Assembly (NCBI RefSeq): GCF_020103725.1
Contig: NZ_JAHXBG010000018.1
Coordinates: 176,266-240,265 of the forward strand
DNA length: 64,000 nt
From: Hyalangium gracile
GTDB lineage: Bacteria > Myxococcota > Myxococcia > Myxococcales > Myxococcaceae
Reading direction: 5' to 3'
Shown: one piece after another, positions 27,454 through 36,447 of the stretch
How positions within the stretch are numbered: the first letter of the stretch is position 1
Layout of the letters: every line of letters begins with the position of its first letter
Position numbers and translations under genes: made by a program
The notes under the pieces: generated by a model
What the model was told of the DNA's origin: nothing
The model's database searches: none
The model's input: the letters and a program-made list of their open reading frames with translations, nothing else

Positions 27454-27773
27454 TCCAAGATCCAACATTGATCGTTTCCGAGGACGTCGAGGGTGCTCCC
27501 GTGCGGATGGGTGAGCTGGTGCGCATCGTCGACACGTCCGAGGACGGAACCATCGGACAGCGCTTCCTGGGCCACACGGGCATGGTGGTGGGCCTCGTCT
27601 ACGACGACCCGGAGATGCAGTACCCGAGGGATCCGCTCATCCAGGTGCGTGTCCCGGGCGTGGGCGAGGACCTGTTCTTCGTGGGGGAGCTGGAACTGCT
27701 CCCCATCAGCGAGGCCCGAGCGCTGGGCGACGCGGCCGAGGCGGGACTGCTCGCGCGGGGGCCGTGGCGCTGA
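27450..27773 (+). CDS. Small protein with SH3/KOW-like beta segment
   Basis: This 107-residue protein overlaps the anti-sigma gene by four bases (ATGA). Residues 20-80 are beta-rich, with GELVRIVD and GHTGMVVGL segments that look like a KOW or SH3-type barrel. It has no signal peptide. I do not recognise a family. Being third in the sigma operon, it may belong to the same response, but no role can be named. Confidence 0.6.
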   Translation: MIQDPTLIVSEDVEGAPVRMGELVRIVDTSEDGTIGQRFLGHTGMVVGLVYDDPEMQYPRDPLIQVRVPGVGEDLFFVGELELLPISEARALGDAAEAGLLARGPWR

Positions 27774-28008
27774 AGCCCTCCGCGCGAGGAGCTCGCTCCC
27801 GCCGGAGCTCTCACAGGCAATGCTCCACGTACGTGTCCCCGGGCCTGCGCGGAGCCTACGCCATGAGTAGGTCTGCGTCAGCGAGTCGCTGGTAGCCAGG
27901 ACAGGCCAGAGAGGGACAGACCGTCTCCGGTGCGGGACGGAGGTAACGGATGGTGGACGCCTTGTATCTCCGTCTGCCTGCGCGGCAGGGCTGGCCCGTT
28001 TCGTGCTG

Positions 28009-28995
28009 ATGCCGCGCCCTATGTCCGGTCCACATGATCGACTCGTGCGCTTCACCTTCAACCAGCGGGAGAGAGCCGAAGCGGAGCTGCGCGCCGCGCT
28101 GCCGGACCACGTCGTGGTTCAGGTGGACTGGGCGAGCCTGCAGCTGGAGTCAGGCTCGGTAGTGGACCCGGAGCTGCGGGAGACCGAGAGCGACATGCTG
28201 TTCTCGGCCCGCCTTCGCGGCGGCCGGACGGTGCTGTTCTATGTGCTGCTGGAGCACCAGTCGACGGTGAGCCGTTGGATGGCGTTGCGGATGCTGCGCT
28301 ACGTGGTGCGCCAGCTGGAGCATTGGCACCGCGAGCATCCGGGGAGTGAGCTGCTGCCGGTCATCATCCCCTTGGTGATGTACCACGGGCCAGGCGGGGC
28401 CTGGAGCGCACCTCGGAGGGTGGAGGAGCTGTTCGATGTGCCGGGTGAGCACCCGGAGCAGTGGAGAGCGCTGGTGCCACGCTTCGAGTACCTGTTGGAT
28501 GACCTGACCACCGAGAGAGAGGAGGCGCTGAGGGCGCGTCCCGGCCCGCCGCTGGTGCGGTTGGTGCTGCTGGCGCTGGTCTACGGACGCAGGGAGGAAC
28601 TGGCGCAGCGGTTGCCTGGCTGGAGGGTGCTCTTCATCCAGGCGCTCGGGGATGCCCAGGGCATGGAGGACTTGAAGGCGGTCTTCCACTACCTGCTGCT
28701 GGTGGGGGATGAGGATGCGCGGGATGCCACGGTGGACATGTTAAAATCCGTGGTGAGCGCGCAGCACACGGAGGAGCTGATGTCGACCTGGTTCAAGGAA
28801 AAGTTCGAGAAGCTGGAGCAGAAGGGGAGGGCTGCGGGACGTGCAGAGGACGTGCTCCGGGTTCTCACCGTGCGAGGCGTGCCCGTGGACGACGTGGCTC
28901 GCCAACGCATCCTGGCCTGTACGGACCTGCCCACCCTGGATCGCTGGCTCGAGCGGGCAGTGAAAGCCTCTAGCGTGTCCGAGGTGCTGGCCTAG
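28009..28995 (+). CDS. Rpn-family PD-(D/E)XK nuclease (YhgA-like, transposase_31)
   Basis: The protein of about 328 residues fits the Rpn/YhgA family of recombination-promoting nucleases. The core has ESDMLF, then VLFYVLLEHQST (the D...ExQ of the nuclease site) and RMLRYVV. A helical C-terminal part ends in a short repeat on AEDVLRVLTVRGVPV. Related proteins cut DNA and raise recombination. The start could be the GTG at 28003, ATG 28009 or ATG 28021. It stands alone after a 235-base gap. Such genes are often mobile or variable between strains; no flanking repeat was seen. Confidence 0.8.
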   Translation: MPRPMSGPHDRLVRFTFNQRERAEAELRAALPDHVVVQVDWASLQLESGSVVDPELRETESDMLFSARLRGGRTVLFYVLLEHQSTVSRWMALRMLRYVVRQLEHWHREHPGSELLPVIIPLVMYHGPGGAWSAPRRVEELFDVPGEHPEQWRALVPRFEYLLDDLTTEREEALRARPGPPLVRLVLLALVYGRREELAQRLPGWRVLFIQALGDAQGMEDLKAVFHYLLLVGDEDARDATVDMLKSVVSAQHTEELMSTWFKEKFEKLEQKGRAAGRAEDVLRVLTVRGVPVDDVARQRILACTDLPTLDRWLERAVKASSVSEVLA

Positions 28996-29020
28996 CCGGC
29001 CTGGCACTTCCGCTCCGTGC

Positions 29021-30562
29021 TCAGCGGCCCGCAGGAGCCCCGGCGGCCGGCGGCTTGTCGCGAACCTCCACCACCTTGAGCTGCCCGATGAGGGGGGTGA
29101 TCTCCGCGTTGCCCTCCTGGCCCACGCCGAAGTGCGTGGCGTCCGCGACGATCTGGTTGAACGTAGGGTCCATCTGCGTCCACTCGCCCACGTAGGCCTC
29201 GATCCACTCGTGCCAGTAGAAGGCGGGCACCTTGTCCTCGTTCACCATGTAGACGACGCCGTCCACCCGCCGCGCCGGAATGCCCACCGCCCGCAGCAGC
29301 GCCACCGTCAGCAGCGAGTGCTCCGTGCAGTCGCCCTTCATCTGCCGCAGCACGTCCGAGGCTCGATCCGCGCTCGCCCCGTAGTCCTTCACCAGGCTCG
29401 TCGCCACCCAGGTGACGATCTTCTTCGCCACCGTGTACGCATCCTTGTCCGAGCCCGCCAGCTTCTTCGCCAGCTTGCGGATCTCCGCGTTGTCGCTCTC
29501 GACGATGATGGTCGCCTTCAGGTTCTCTCCGCCGTCGGGATCCGCCAGCGGCAGGGGCTTGAGGCTCGGCTGCTTGGGGAAGTCCGCCATCAGCGTCACC
29601 TCCACCCGCCCGTCCGGCAGCTTCACGTACTTCTGCCGGTAGCTGTCCTGCTGGAACTTGTCCGGCAGCCCCGTCATCACCAGCACGGCCCGCCCCGGCA
29701 CGGCCCGCGCCTCCACGGGCAGCGGCTTGGGCAGCACCACGCGCGTGAGCCCGAACACCTCCACCACGTCCAGCCGCTTTGCCACCGCCTCCGACTCGGC
29801 CCGCGCCTGCATCGTCTGGCCGAAGTCCACCTCCACCATCTCTCCCTGCTCCGTGACGTAGGCCGTCACCGGCACCTTCTCCTTCTCGGAGATCGTCTGC
29901 GCCTTGCCCATCCGCACCTTCACCCCGCGCACCATCCGCTCCTCGGGCGGCTCCGTGGTGGTGGTGACCTTGTAACTCGTCAGGTCCGTGCCGTCCGTGA
30001 TGGTGCCCTCCACCCGGGCCTTCCGGTAGAGCGCCACCCGCGCCTGGTCCGCGTCCTCCACCTTCTCCTGGCTGGCCGGCAGCGTGCGTACCTCGTCGGC
30101 CTGGCCAGGGCGCTTGCTCACCACGCGCAGCCCGGTGGGCAGGTTGGTGGCCTCCAGCCGCTGCTCGCCGCCGTCGCCCCGCTGCTGCACCGTGAAGGAC
30201 AGCAGCCGGCCTCCCGGCTTCGCCTCGTAGAGACGCTCCTCGCGGTACAGGCGCTCGGAGAGCTTGTTGCCCACCGTGGCCTTGAAGACCATCTCGTTGA
30301 CGGCGAGCACCTGGTCCTTGCGCCCGGGCACCAGCGACAGGTCCGTGAAGAAGTACCCGACCTTCTTGTCCATCAGGTACAGCCCCAGCCACTCGCCTCC
30401 CTTGGGGCGCGGCGCCTTCAAGGCGTCGGAGACGTCCGAGGCCTTGGGGGCGCCACGAGCGGCGGAAGCGGCGGGAGCGGGAGCCTGGGCCAGCGCCGGC
30501 GTCGCGCAGAGCAGCGCGACGGACAGGCCCAGCAGGGGAGCGCAGAGGCGGGAGCGAGTCAT
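29021..30562 (-). CDS. Exported transglutaminase-like protein
   Basis: The 513-residue protein starts with a signal peptide (cut after ALAQA). The C-terminal 170 residues form a transglutaminase-like domain with Cys in GDCTEHSLL, His in WHEWIEAY and Asp in QMDPTFNQ. The middle part is beta-rich and unassigned. AGGGGGGAG precedes the ATG, which fixes the start. It lies 41 bases after the GNAT gene and is probably the last gene of the ATP-grasp / GNAT operon. The substrate may be a peptide made or modified by the ligase, but this is inference. Confidence 0.85.
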   Translation of the reverse strand: MTRSRLCAPLLGLSVALLCATPALAQAPAPAASAARGAPKASDVSDALKAPRPKGGEWLGLYLMDKKVGYFFTDLSLVPGRKDQVLAVNEMVFKATVGNKLSERLYREERLYEAKPGGRLLSFTVQQRGDGGEQRLEATNLPTGLRVVSKRPGQADEVRTLPASQEKVEDADQARVALYRKARVEGTITDGTDLTSYKVTTTTEPPEERMVRGVKVRMGKAQTISEKEKVPVTAYVTEQGEMVEVDFGQTMQARAESEAVAKRLDVVEVFGLTRVVLPKPLPVEARAVPGRAVLVMTGLPDKFQQDSYRQKYVKLPDGRVEVTLMADFPKQPSLKPLPLADPDGGENLKATIIVESDNAEIRKLAKKLAGSDKDAYTVAKKIVTWVATSLVKDYGASADRASDVLRQMKGDCTEHSLLTVALLRAVGIPARRVDGVVYMVNEDKVPAFYWHEWIEAYVGEWTQMDPTFNQIVADATHFGVGQEGNAEITPLIGQLKVVEVRDKPPAAGAPAGR

Positions 30563-30603
30563 CTCCCCCCTCTTAACGGATGGCGCGGCGTTTTGTTCGC
30601 GGA

Positions 30604-31071
30604 TTACAGCCGCTTGGCCAGGATGATGAGGTCGTCCCCCACCTTGTAGAAGTCCCGGAACCGGGCCTCCTCGGTGTACTTCATGGAGGCGTAGAAGCCA
30701 CGGGTGGGGCCATAGGCCTCCGTGGCGCTCGTCTCCACGCGGATGACCCGGGCGCCCCGGCGGCGCATGTCCGCCTCCATGCCCGCAATCAGCGACGCGC
30801 CCACGCCCTGTCCCCGCACCGTCGGGTCCGAGGCGATCCAGTACAAGTCGAACGTCCCCTCCGTCATCGGCGTGGGGCCGTAGCACACGTACCCCACCAG
30901 CGGGCCGTCCCGGTCCGCCACCAGGATGGTGTAGTCCGGGTTATTCGGCGTGAGCGCGAGATCCACCAGCTCGATGGCGCACTGCACCTCTTCCTGCGAG
31001 AACGTTTCGATTCGCCGGATGAGCGCTGCGAGCGGCTCCCGGTCCTTTTTTTCGAGCGGACGGATTTCCAT
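30604..31071 (-). CDS. GNAT-family N-acetyltransferase
   Basis: The 155-residue protein is a GNAT acetyltransferase: the acetyl-CoA loop is visible as VRGQGVGASL and the final beta-bulge as GFYASMKYTEEARFRDFY. The first residues MEIRPLEKKD are the usual start of the fold, so the ATG at 31071 is well supported. As a result, its start lies 131 bases inside the ATP-grasp ligase gene, in another frame. The substrate is unknown; the context suggests the product of the ligase. Confidence 0.85.
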   Translation of the reverse strand: MEIRPLEKKDREPLAALIRRIETFSQEEVQCAIELVDLALTPNNPDYTILVADRDGPLVGYVCYGPTPMTEGTFDLYWIASDPTVRGQGVGASLIAGMEADMRRRGARVIRVETSATEAYGPTRGFYASMKYTEEARFRDFYKVGDDLIILAKRL

Positions 31072-32065
31072 GGGTTCTCTCGAGGGCGATCTCCACGAGG
31101 CGGGCGGCCAGGGCGGGGTAGTCCATGCCGGCCGCGGCTGCGGCCTTGGCAAACCCCGCGCCCGGGTGGAGATCGCAGTTGGGGTTGATGTCGATGACGT
31201 AAGGTACGCCCTCGGGCGATACACGCAGGTCTACGCGCCCGTAGTCCAGGCAGTCCAGCGCCGTGAACGCCTCGGTGGCGGTGCGCACCAGCCGCGCCTC
31301 CAGCTCGGCGTCCTCCAGCGTGCACGGCACCGAGGGACTGTCCTGGCACTCGGGAGACTCCGCCTCCCACTTCGCCTTGTAGGACACGATGTTCGGCCGG
31401 TTCTCGAAGGCCTTGCCGAAGCGGATCTCGGTGAGCGGCAGGGCTCGACGCGGTGCGTTGCCCAGCAGCGGGACATAGATTTCCCGGCCGGCGATGAACT
31501 GCTCCACCAGGGCGGGCTGCTGGAAGGTGCGCAGCACCTCCTCGGCCACGCGCGCCAGGCCCTGCCTGTCGTGCACCACCGAGTCGAAGTCCACGCCCAC
31601 GCTGGCGTCCTCGCGCGCCGGCTTGACGATGAGCGGGTAGCGCAGGTCCACCGCCATCACGTCCTCCAGGCGCTCCACCACGGCGAAGGGCGGGGTGGAG
31701 ACGCCTCGGGCGCGCAGCAGCTCCTTGGCCTTGGGCTTGTGCAGCGCCAGCCCCAGCGAGAGGGCGGACGAGCCCGTGTAGGGAATCCCGAGCAGGTCCA
31801 GCAGGCAGGGGATGACCATCTCGCCCCGGCTGTCGGCGGCCAGGGACTCACACAGGTTGATGACGAGGTCCGGCTGCACGCGGCGCAGCGTGTCCACGAA
31901 GTCCAGGCGGTCGCCCTCGATGGCGAGCGGCTCGGCGTGCGTCTCTCCTCGGGTGAGGGCCTCCGAGAGGGCGGAGGCGACGCGCACCACATCCTCGCGA
32001 GCCTCCCGTCCTGGATCGTCTTCGAGGAGATCGTGGTCGCGGTTGTGCAGGATGACGATGTGCAT
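30941..32065 (-). CDS. D-alanine-D-alanine ligase-like ATP-grasp protein
   Basis: This 374-residue protein has the ATP-grasp fold of D-Ala-D-Ala ligase: YPLIVKPAREDAS (ATP lysine), LVEQFIAGREI, and a metal end VIDINPNCDLHPG with Asp where most have Glu. These enzymes join amino acids or peptides with ATP. The last 40 residues (RTHGNPSARKKGP onward) are low-complexity and are encoded in the region shared with the GNAT gene. It may form a dipeptide in a secondary pathway rather than cell-wall D-Ala-D-Ala. The ATG at 32065 starts right on the MHIVILHN fold. Confidence 0.82.
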   Translation of the reverse strand: MHIVILHNRDHDLLEDDPGREAREDVVRVASALSEALTRGETHAEPLAIEGDRLDFVDTLRRVQPDLVINLCESLAADSRGEMVIPCLLDLLGIPYTGSSALSLGLALHKPKAKELLRARGVSTPPFAVVERLEDVMAVDLRYPLIVKPAREDASVGVDFDSVVHDRQGLARVAEEVLRTFQQPALVEQFIAGREIYVPLLGNAPRRALPLTEIRFGKAFENRPNIVSYKAKWEAESPECQDSPSVPCTLEDAELEARLVRTATEAFTALDCLDYGRVDLRVSPEGVPYVIDINPNCDLHPGAGFAKAAAAAGMDYPALAARLVEIALERTHGNPSARKKGPGAARSAHPANRNVLAGRGAVRHRAGGSRAHAE

Positions 32066-32198
32066 TCGTATTGGGGAAGAAGGGTTAGCACGTCCCCAGA
32101 GCCGATCCCAGTCCGACGCGAAGGCTTGACCGGCTGGTCGTCCGGTGTTTCTGGGAGTGCTGCCCGGCAGGGGTATCCAGGAGTATGGAAAGGGAACC

Positions 32199-33488
32199 AT
32201 GCGGATTCGCGACCCCATCCACGGCACCATCGCGGTGAGCGACCCGGAGAAGGCCATCATTGACAGCCGGCACTACCAGCGCCTGCGCCATGTGCGGCAG
32301 CTGGGGTTCGGGGACCTGGCCTTTCCGGGAGCCACCCACACGCGGCATGCCCACTCGCTGGGGGCCATGCACGTGGCCTCGCGGCTGTTCGGGGCGGTGG
32401 CCTCGCGGGCGGAGCTGCCGGAGGAGGTGCAGTCCCGCTTCTGCGCGGCCGTCCGGCTGGCGGTGCTCTGCCATGACCTGGGCCACATGCCGCTGTCCCA
32501 CGCCTCGGAGCGCATCGCCCCGCCCCGGGCGCACCTGAAGCTGCCCGCCTGGCTGGACGCCACGGCCGAGGGCCCCCAGGCCACCCACGAGGACTTCACG
32601 GCGAAGATCCTCCTGGACAGCACGCTCACGCCCCTCATCGAGGAGCACTTCGGGCCGCTGGGCATCCGCGCGGACGCGGTGGTGGGGCTGATCACCGGCG
32701 CCAGGCCGCCGAGGGACCCGGGCTTCACGTACCGGGGCGTGGACTGGTCACCGCTGCTGCGGGCCCTGGTGTCCGGCGAGCTGGACGCGGACCGGATGGA
32801 CTACCTGCTGCGCGACTCCTTCTATACGGGCGTCAACTATGGCCGGTACGACTTCGAGTGGATCATCTCGAACCTGAACCCGGCGGTGAAGGACGGGCGG
32901 GCGTACCTGGCGCTGAGCCGGGCGGCGGCGTTCGCCTTCGAGGACTTCCTCCTCAGCCGCTACCACATGTTCGTCTCGGTCTACTACCACCACACCTCGG
33001 TGAACTTCGACCACATGCTCAGGCGCTACTACGAGGAGGCGCCCGGCGAGTTCGAGATTCCCGCGGACCCGGAGGCGTTCCTGCTCTGCGATGACGCGGC
33101 GCTCTGGTACACGCTGCGCCGCTCGAAGAACCGGTGGGCGGAGCGCATCTCCACGCGGCGGGGGTTCAAGCTGCTGGCCCAGTTCACCGAGCGCGACACG
33201 GGGTATGACCTGGACGTGCTGCGTAGCGCGCTGGTGGCCGGTCAGCTCGAGCACTACGTCGTCGAGTCGCAGGGCGTGCTCTCGAAGTACTTCGGCGAGG
33301 GGGCCGGCCCCAGCCTCTTCATCGTGGATGTCTCCACGGGCCGGCTCACGGAGGTGGCGCGCTACACGCCGCTCTACCAGCGCTACAGCGGCTCGGTGCG
33401 GCTGACGCGGGTGTACGTGCGGCCGGACCAGATCGAGACGGCGCGAGGGATGATGGCGCGCCTGCTGGGGCAGGCGGTGCAGTCATGA
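32199..33488 (+). CDS. HD-domain phosphohydrolase (COG1078 dGTPase-like)
   Basis: The 429-residue protein has the HD signature: HTRHAHS (His50), CHDLGH (His92-Asp93) and a later ELDADRMDYLLRD (Asp near 200). The start MRIRDPIHG is typical of the COG1078 group, which includes dNTP triphosphohydrolases and SAMHD1-like enzymes. The ATG at 32199 has GGAAAGGGAA upstream. Its TGA overlaps the next gene by four bases, coupling it to a NUDIX-MBL fusion, another nucleotide or RNA enzyme. Confidence 0.9.
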   Translation: MRIRDPIHGTIAVSDPEKAIIDSRHYQRLRHVRQLGFGDLAFPGATHTRHAHSLGAMHVASRLFGAVASRAELPEEVQSRFCAAVRLAVLCHDLGHMPLSHASERIAPPRAHLKLPAWLDATAEGPQATHEDFTAKILLDSTLTPLIEEHFGPLGIRADAVVGLITGARPPRDPGFTYRGVDWSPLLRALVSGELDADRMDYLLRDSFYTGVNYGRYDFEWIISNLNPAVKDGRAYLALSRAAAFAFEDFLLSRYHMFVSVYYHHTSVNFDHMLRRYYEEAPGEFEIPADPEAFLLCDDAALWYTLRRSKNRWAERISTRRGFKLLAQFTERDTGYDLDVLRSALVAGQLEHYVVESQGVLSKYFGEGAGPSLFIVDVSTGRLTEVARYTPLYQRYSGSVRLTRVYVRPDQIETARGMMARLLGQAVQS

Positions 33489-35005
33489 GCGAGGCCCTCC
33501 CCGGCATGCCGAGGCCGCCTCCGCACTCACCCGTGCAGCCTCGGCCGGCGGCGGTGGTGGTGCTGTACCGGCGGGTGGGCTCGGGCGTGGAGGTGTTCTG
33601 GGTGAAGCGGGAGAAGACGCTCCGGTTCGCGGGCGGCTTCTACGCCTTCCCAGGTGGCAAGGTGGACAAGGAGGACGCGCAGGTGCCGGTGCGCGGGGCG
33701 TCCGGAGAGGAGGCCGCGATCCGCGCGGCCGCCGTGCGAGAGCTCTTCGAGGAGACCGGGGTGCTGATGGCGGAGGGCGCGCAGGCGCTGAGCCCGGAGC
33801 GCCTGAAGGCGCTGCGCCGGGCGCTGCTGGCGGACGAGCGCAAGTGGGGGCAGCTGCTCGCCGAGGAGGGCCTGGCGCTGCGTTCGGAGGACTTCCATCC
33901 CGCCGGCAGGTGGATCACCCCTCCCTATATGCCGATGCGCTTCGACACGCGGTTCTTCCTGGTGGAGGCCCCGCCTCACGCGGTGGCGGAGCTGTGGCCG
34001 GGCGAGCTGACGGAGGCGGCGTGGGTGGCTCCGGCGGAGGCGCTGGGGCGCTGGGGGCAGGGCACCGCGCTGCTGCACTCGCCAGGGTTGTATGTGCTCC
34101 AAGTGTTGGAGCGGTTCGACACACCGGAGGCCGTGCTCGCGCGGCTGGAGGCGCCGCCGCACTGCCCGGAGGGTGTCGCCACGCTCGTGGAGTTCCAGCA
34201 GGGCGTGCGCATCATCCCGATGGTGACGCCGACGCTGCCTCCAGCCACGCACACCAACGGGTACGTGCTGGGAAACGGCGAGCTGCTCCTCGTGGACCCG
34301 GGCGCGGAGGATGAGCGCGAGTACGAGAAGCTGAAGGAGCTGCTGGAGATCCTCGAGGGGCAGGGGATGCGGCCGGTGGCGGTCGTCCTCACCCACCACC
34401 ACTGGGACCACGTCGGCGGAGCGAAGACGGTGAAGGAACGGCTGGGCATTCCGCTGTGGTGCCATGCGCGCACGGCGGACCGGCTGCAGGTGGCCACCGA
34501 CCGGCTGCTGGAGGACGGAGAGGTGCTGGAGCTGGCGGGGAGCCCGCCCCAGCGCTGGAGGGTGCTGCACACGCCGGGGCATGCGCGAGGGCACATCTGC
34601 CTCGTGGACGAGCGGAGCCGAGCGGGAGTGGTCGGCGACATGGTGGCGGGCGTGGGCACCATCGTCATCGATCCGCCCGAGGGGAACATGCGGGACTACC
34701 TGGCGCAGCTCGCGCGGCTGCGGGACTGGCCCGTCACCACGCTGTACCCGGCGCACGGCGGGCCCATCCCGGATGGCCCGGGCAAGCTGCAGGAGTACAT
34801 CGATCACCGCGCCGCCCGGGAGGCGCGGATCCTGGAGGCCGTGCCTCCTTCAGGCGCCACGCTGTCCCAGGTGGTGGAGGTTGCCTACGCGGACACGCCC
34901 ACGTTCCTTCACCCGGTGGCCGAGCGCAGTGCCCTGGCCACGCTGGAGAAGCTGATGGAGGAAGGGCGCGTCCGTGCCGAGCAGGGGAGCTACTTCCCCG
35001 CCTGA
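33485..35005 (+). CDS. NUDIX hydrolase / metallo-beta-lactamase (LACTB2-like) fusion
   Basis: The 506-residue protein has two domains. Residues 20-225 are a NUDIX domain with a Nudix box ending in RELFEETGVL, and an insert before it. Residues 240-470 are a metallo-beta-lactamase domain with THHHWDHVGG near 303-312, later H and D ligands in TPGHARGHICLVD and GDMV, and a LACTB2-type winged C-terminus. NUDIX domains cleave nucleoside diphosphate derivatives; LACTB2 relatives are ribonucleases or thioesterases. Its ATG overlaps the HD gene stop (ATGA). The fusion recurs in bacteria, but the combined reaction is not established. Confidence 0.9.
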   Translation: MSEALPGMPRPPPHSPVQPRPAAVVVLYRRVGSGVEVFWVKREKTLRFAGGFYAFPGGKVDKEDAQVPVRGASGEEAAIRAAAVRELFEETGVLMAEGAQALSPERLKALRRALLADERKWGQLLAEEGLALRSEDFHPAGRWITPPYMPMRFDTRFFLVEAPPHAVAELWPGELTEAAWVAPAEALGRWGQGTALLHSPGLYVLQVLERFDTPEAVLARLEAPPHCPEGVATLVEFQQGVRIIPMVTPTLPPATHTNGYVLGNGELLLVDPGAEDEREYEKLKELLEILEGQGMRPVAVVLTHHHWDHVGGAKTVKERLGIPLWCHARTADRLQVATDRLLEDGEVLELAGSPPQRWRVLHTPGHARGHICLVDERSRAGVVGDMVAGVGTIVIDPPEGNMRDYLAQLARLRDWPVTTLYPAHGGPIPDGPGKLQEYIDHRAAREARILEAVPPSGATLSQVVEVAYADTPTFLHPVAERSALATLEKLMEEGRVRAEQGSYFPA

Positions 35006-35045
35006 CGGGAGGACGGGGAGTCGTGGGCGCGCTCGGGGGCCTACC

Positions 35046-35633
35046 TTAAAAGTCGCCTTCCTTCACGCAGGGGTAGCTCCACAGCGTGAGCTGCAGGAGG
35101 CACGACTTCACCCACGCCGCGTACATCTTCTCGACGTCTTCGCTCGAGTGGCCCTTCTTGGCGAGGAAGGGGCGCAAGGTGAACGTCACTGGGAAGATGA
35201 GCGCGAAGAGATTGCGGAACGGCACGATGTCCGTCGATGGGGCACCATCCGTCTTGTTCTTCTTCGCGCGGTGGTGACGCAGCCCGACCTCGTGCTGATA
35301 GTCGAGCCACTTCTGGTCGTACTCGGCGCGCGCCGTGTCGAGGATCCACTGTCCGAAGCGCCTGCGCACGCCGCCGAGATAATCCCCGAGCGGCTTGCCG
35401 TCCGCCTTGCCGGTGAACGACGCGAGCAGGTGCGGCTGACTCCCAACGAAGCCGTACCAGACGTCGAGGATCTGCTCGACGTAGTCCTTCACGACGTCGT
35501 GAGACAGGCGCAGATACTTCACGTCCTCCTCGCCGAAGAGTGTGCTCGCCTTCATCTGCTCGAAGTCAGCCAGCGTGACGGGCGAGCGCGAAACCGACGC
35601 GGTGCCGAGGGTGTAGCCAGGGATGTTGCTCAT
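35046..35633 (-). CDS. Protoglobin-like heme protein
   Basis: The 195-residue protein has the protoglobin fold: a pre-helix IPGYTLGT, the DFEQMKAST and YLRLSHDVVKDYV helices, and a proximal His in WLDYQHEVGLRHH (near residue 117). It is a single-domain protoglobin with no attached sensor output. Such proteins bind O2, NO or CO. It is transcribed from the same strand as the MarR regulator, 89 bases downstream of it, and may be under its control. Confidence 0.88.
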   Translation of the reverse strand: MSNIPGYTLGTASVSRSPVTLADFEQMKASTLFGEEDVKYLRLSHDVVKDYVEQILDVWYGFVGSQPHLLASFTGKADGKPLGDYLGGVRRRFGQWILDTARAEYDQKWLDYQHEVGLRHHRAKKNKTDGAPSTDIVPFRNLFALIFPVTFTLRPFLAKKGHSSEDVEKMYAAWVKSCLLQLTLWSYPCVKEGDF

Positions 35634-35722
35634 GGGTGTGCCTTCCTTGGAGCAAAGCTCCGCTTGCCGCCAGCCGAGATGGCCGCGGAAGACCGTTGAT
35701 GAGTTGGGGCGCGAGGAGAGCG

Positions 35723-36379
35723 TCAGCCCGGCTTCAGGAACTTCTGCCAGAGCTGCTGACGCACCTCGTCCGGCGCGCGTGCATGCTCGGGGCAGTCGAG
35801 GCGAAGCTGCTCAGCCGCGAGCGGCGCGTCCACGAGCGCGCAGTGATGAGGTGTCGCTCCCTGGCGCACGTTCGGGCGGAAGTGCGTGCACGTGACGCAC
35901 ATCCCGCTGAGCGGGACGAGCCCCTGTTCCTGCAGCGAGCGGATCATCTTCATGACGCCCGCGAAGAACGCGCGCTGCTCGTCGGCGGACAGGTCGCCGA
36001 CGGCGTCCGCCATGAACTCTGGCCACGAGCGCGCGCGGGCTCCCAGCGACGCGCCCTTGTCCGTGGGCGTCAGCAGGCTCGCCCGCGGATGACGAGGATC
36101 CGGCGACCGGGTCACGAGCTGCTTCTCGACGAGGACGCGCACGGAGTCGCTGATGGTGGGAAGCGTCACGCCGAGGCGTTCACTCAGCTCCTTCCCGGTG
36201 AGAGGGCCTTGACCGACCAGCACCGCCAGGATCTGTCCTTGCGTGGCCGAGAGCCCCTCCCCGTTCGCCTGCTGCCAGACCTGCTGCTTCATGGCGAGCC
36301 CGATCTTGTGCAGCCCCGCGGCAATGCGCGTCGGGATCGCCTCGGTGTGCTCCTCGAAGTACGGAAGGTGCCGACTCAT
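35723..36379 (-). CDS. MarR-family regulator with four-cysteine C-terminal tail
   Basis: The 218-residue protein has a MarR winged helix (about 35-110; LTGKELSERLGVTLPTISD, quoted in part, and a wing at DPRHPRAS). An extra C-terminal domain of about 70 residues has Cys161, Cys164, Cys180 and Cys196 in CVTCTHF, HHC and DCPEH contexts, together with His178-179 and His199. This should bind an Fe-S cluster or zinc and could sense redox state or NO. A perfect palindrome starts 15 bases before its ATG, pointing to autoregulation. Its targets may include the protoglobin downstream and DoxX, which lies divergently. Confidence 0.88.
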   Translation of the reverse strand: MSRHLPYFEEHTEAIPTRIAAGLHKIGLAMKQQVWQQANGEGLSATQGQILAVLVGQGPLTGKELSERLGVTLPTISDSVRVLVEKQLVTRSPDPRHPRASLLTPTDKGASLGARARSWPEFMADAVGDLSADEQRAFFAGVMKMIRSLQEQGLVPLSGMCVTCTHFRPNVRQGATPHHCALVDAPLAAEQLRLDCPEHARAPDEVRQQLWQKFLKPG

Positions 36380-36393
36380 GCATGGGTTTATAG

Positions 36394-36408
36394 CTTAGGA
36401 CTCCTAAG
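36394..36408. promoter_or_regulatory. Palindromic operator of the MarR gene
   Basis: The 15-base sequence CTTAGGACTCCTAAG is a perfect 7-1-7 inverted repeat, 15 bases upstream of the MarR start and AT-richer than its surroundings. The arm length and position fit a MarR-dimer operator overlapping the promoter. Confidence 0.7.
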
Positions 36409-36447
36409 TAATCAAGGAGTCGAGCCCTCCGTCGGTTCTGACGAGCG

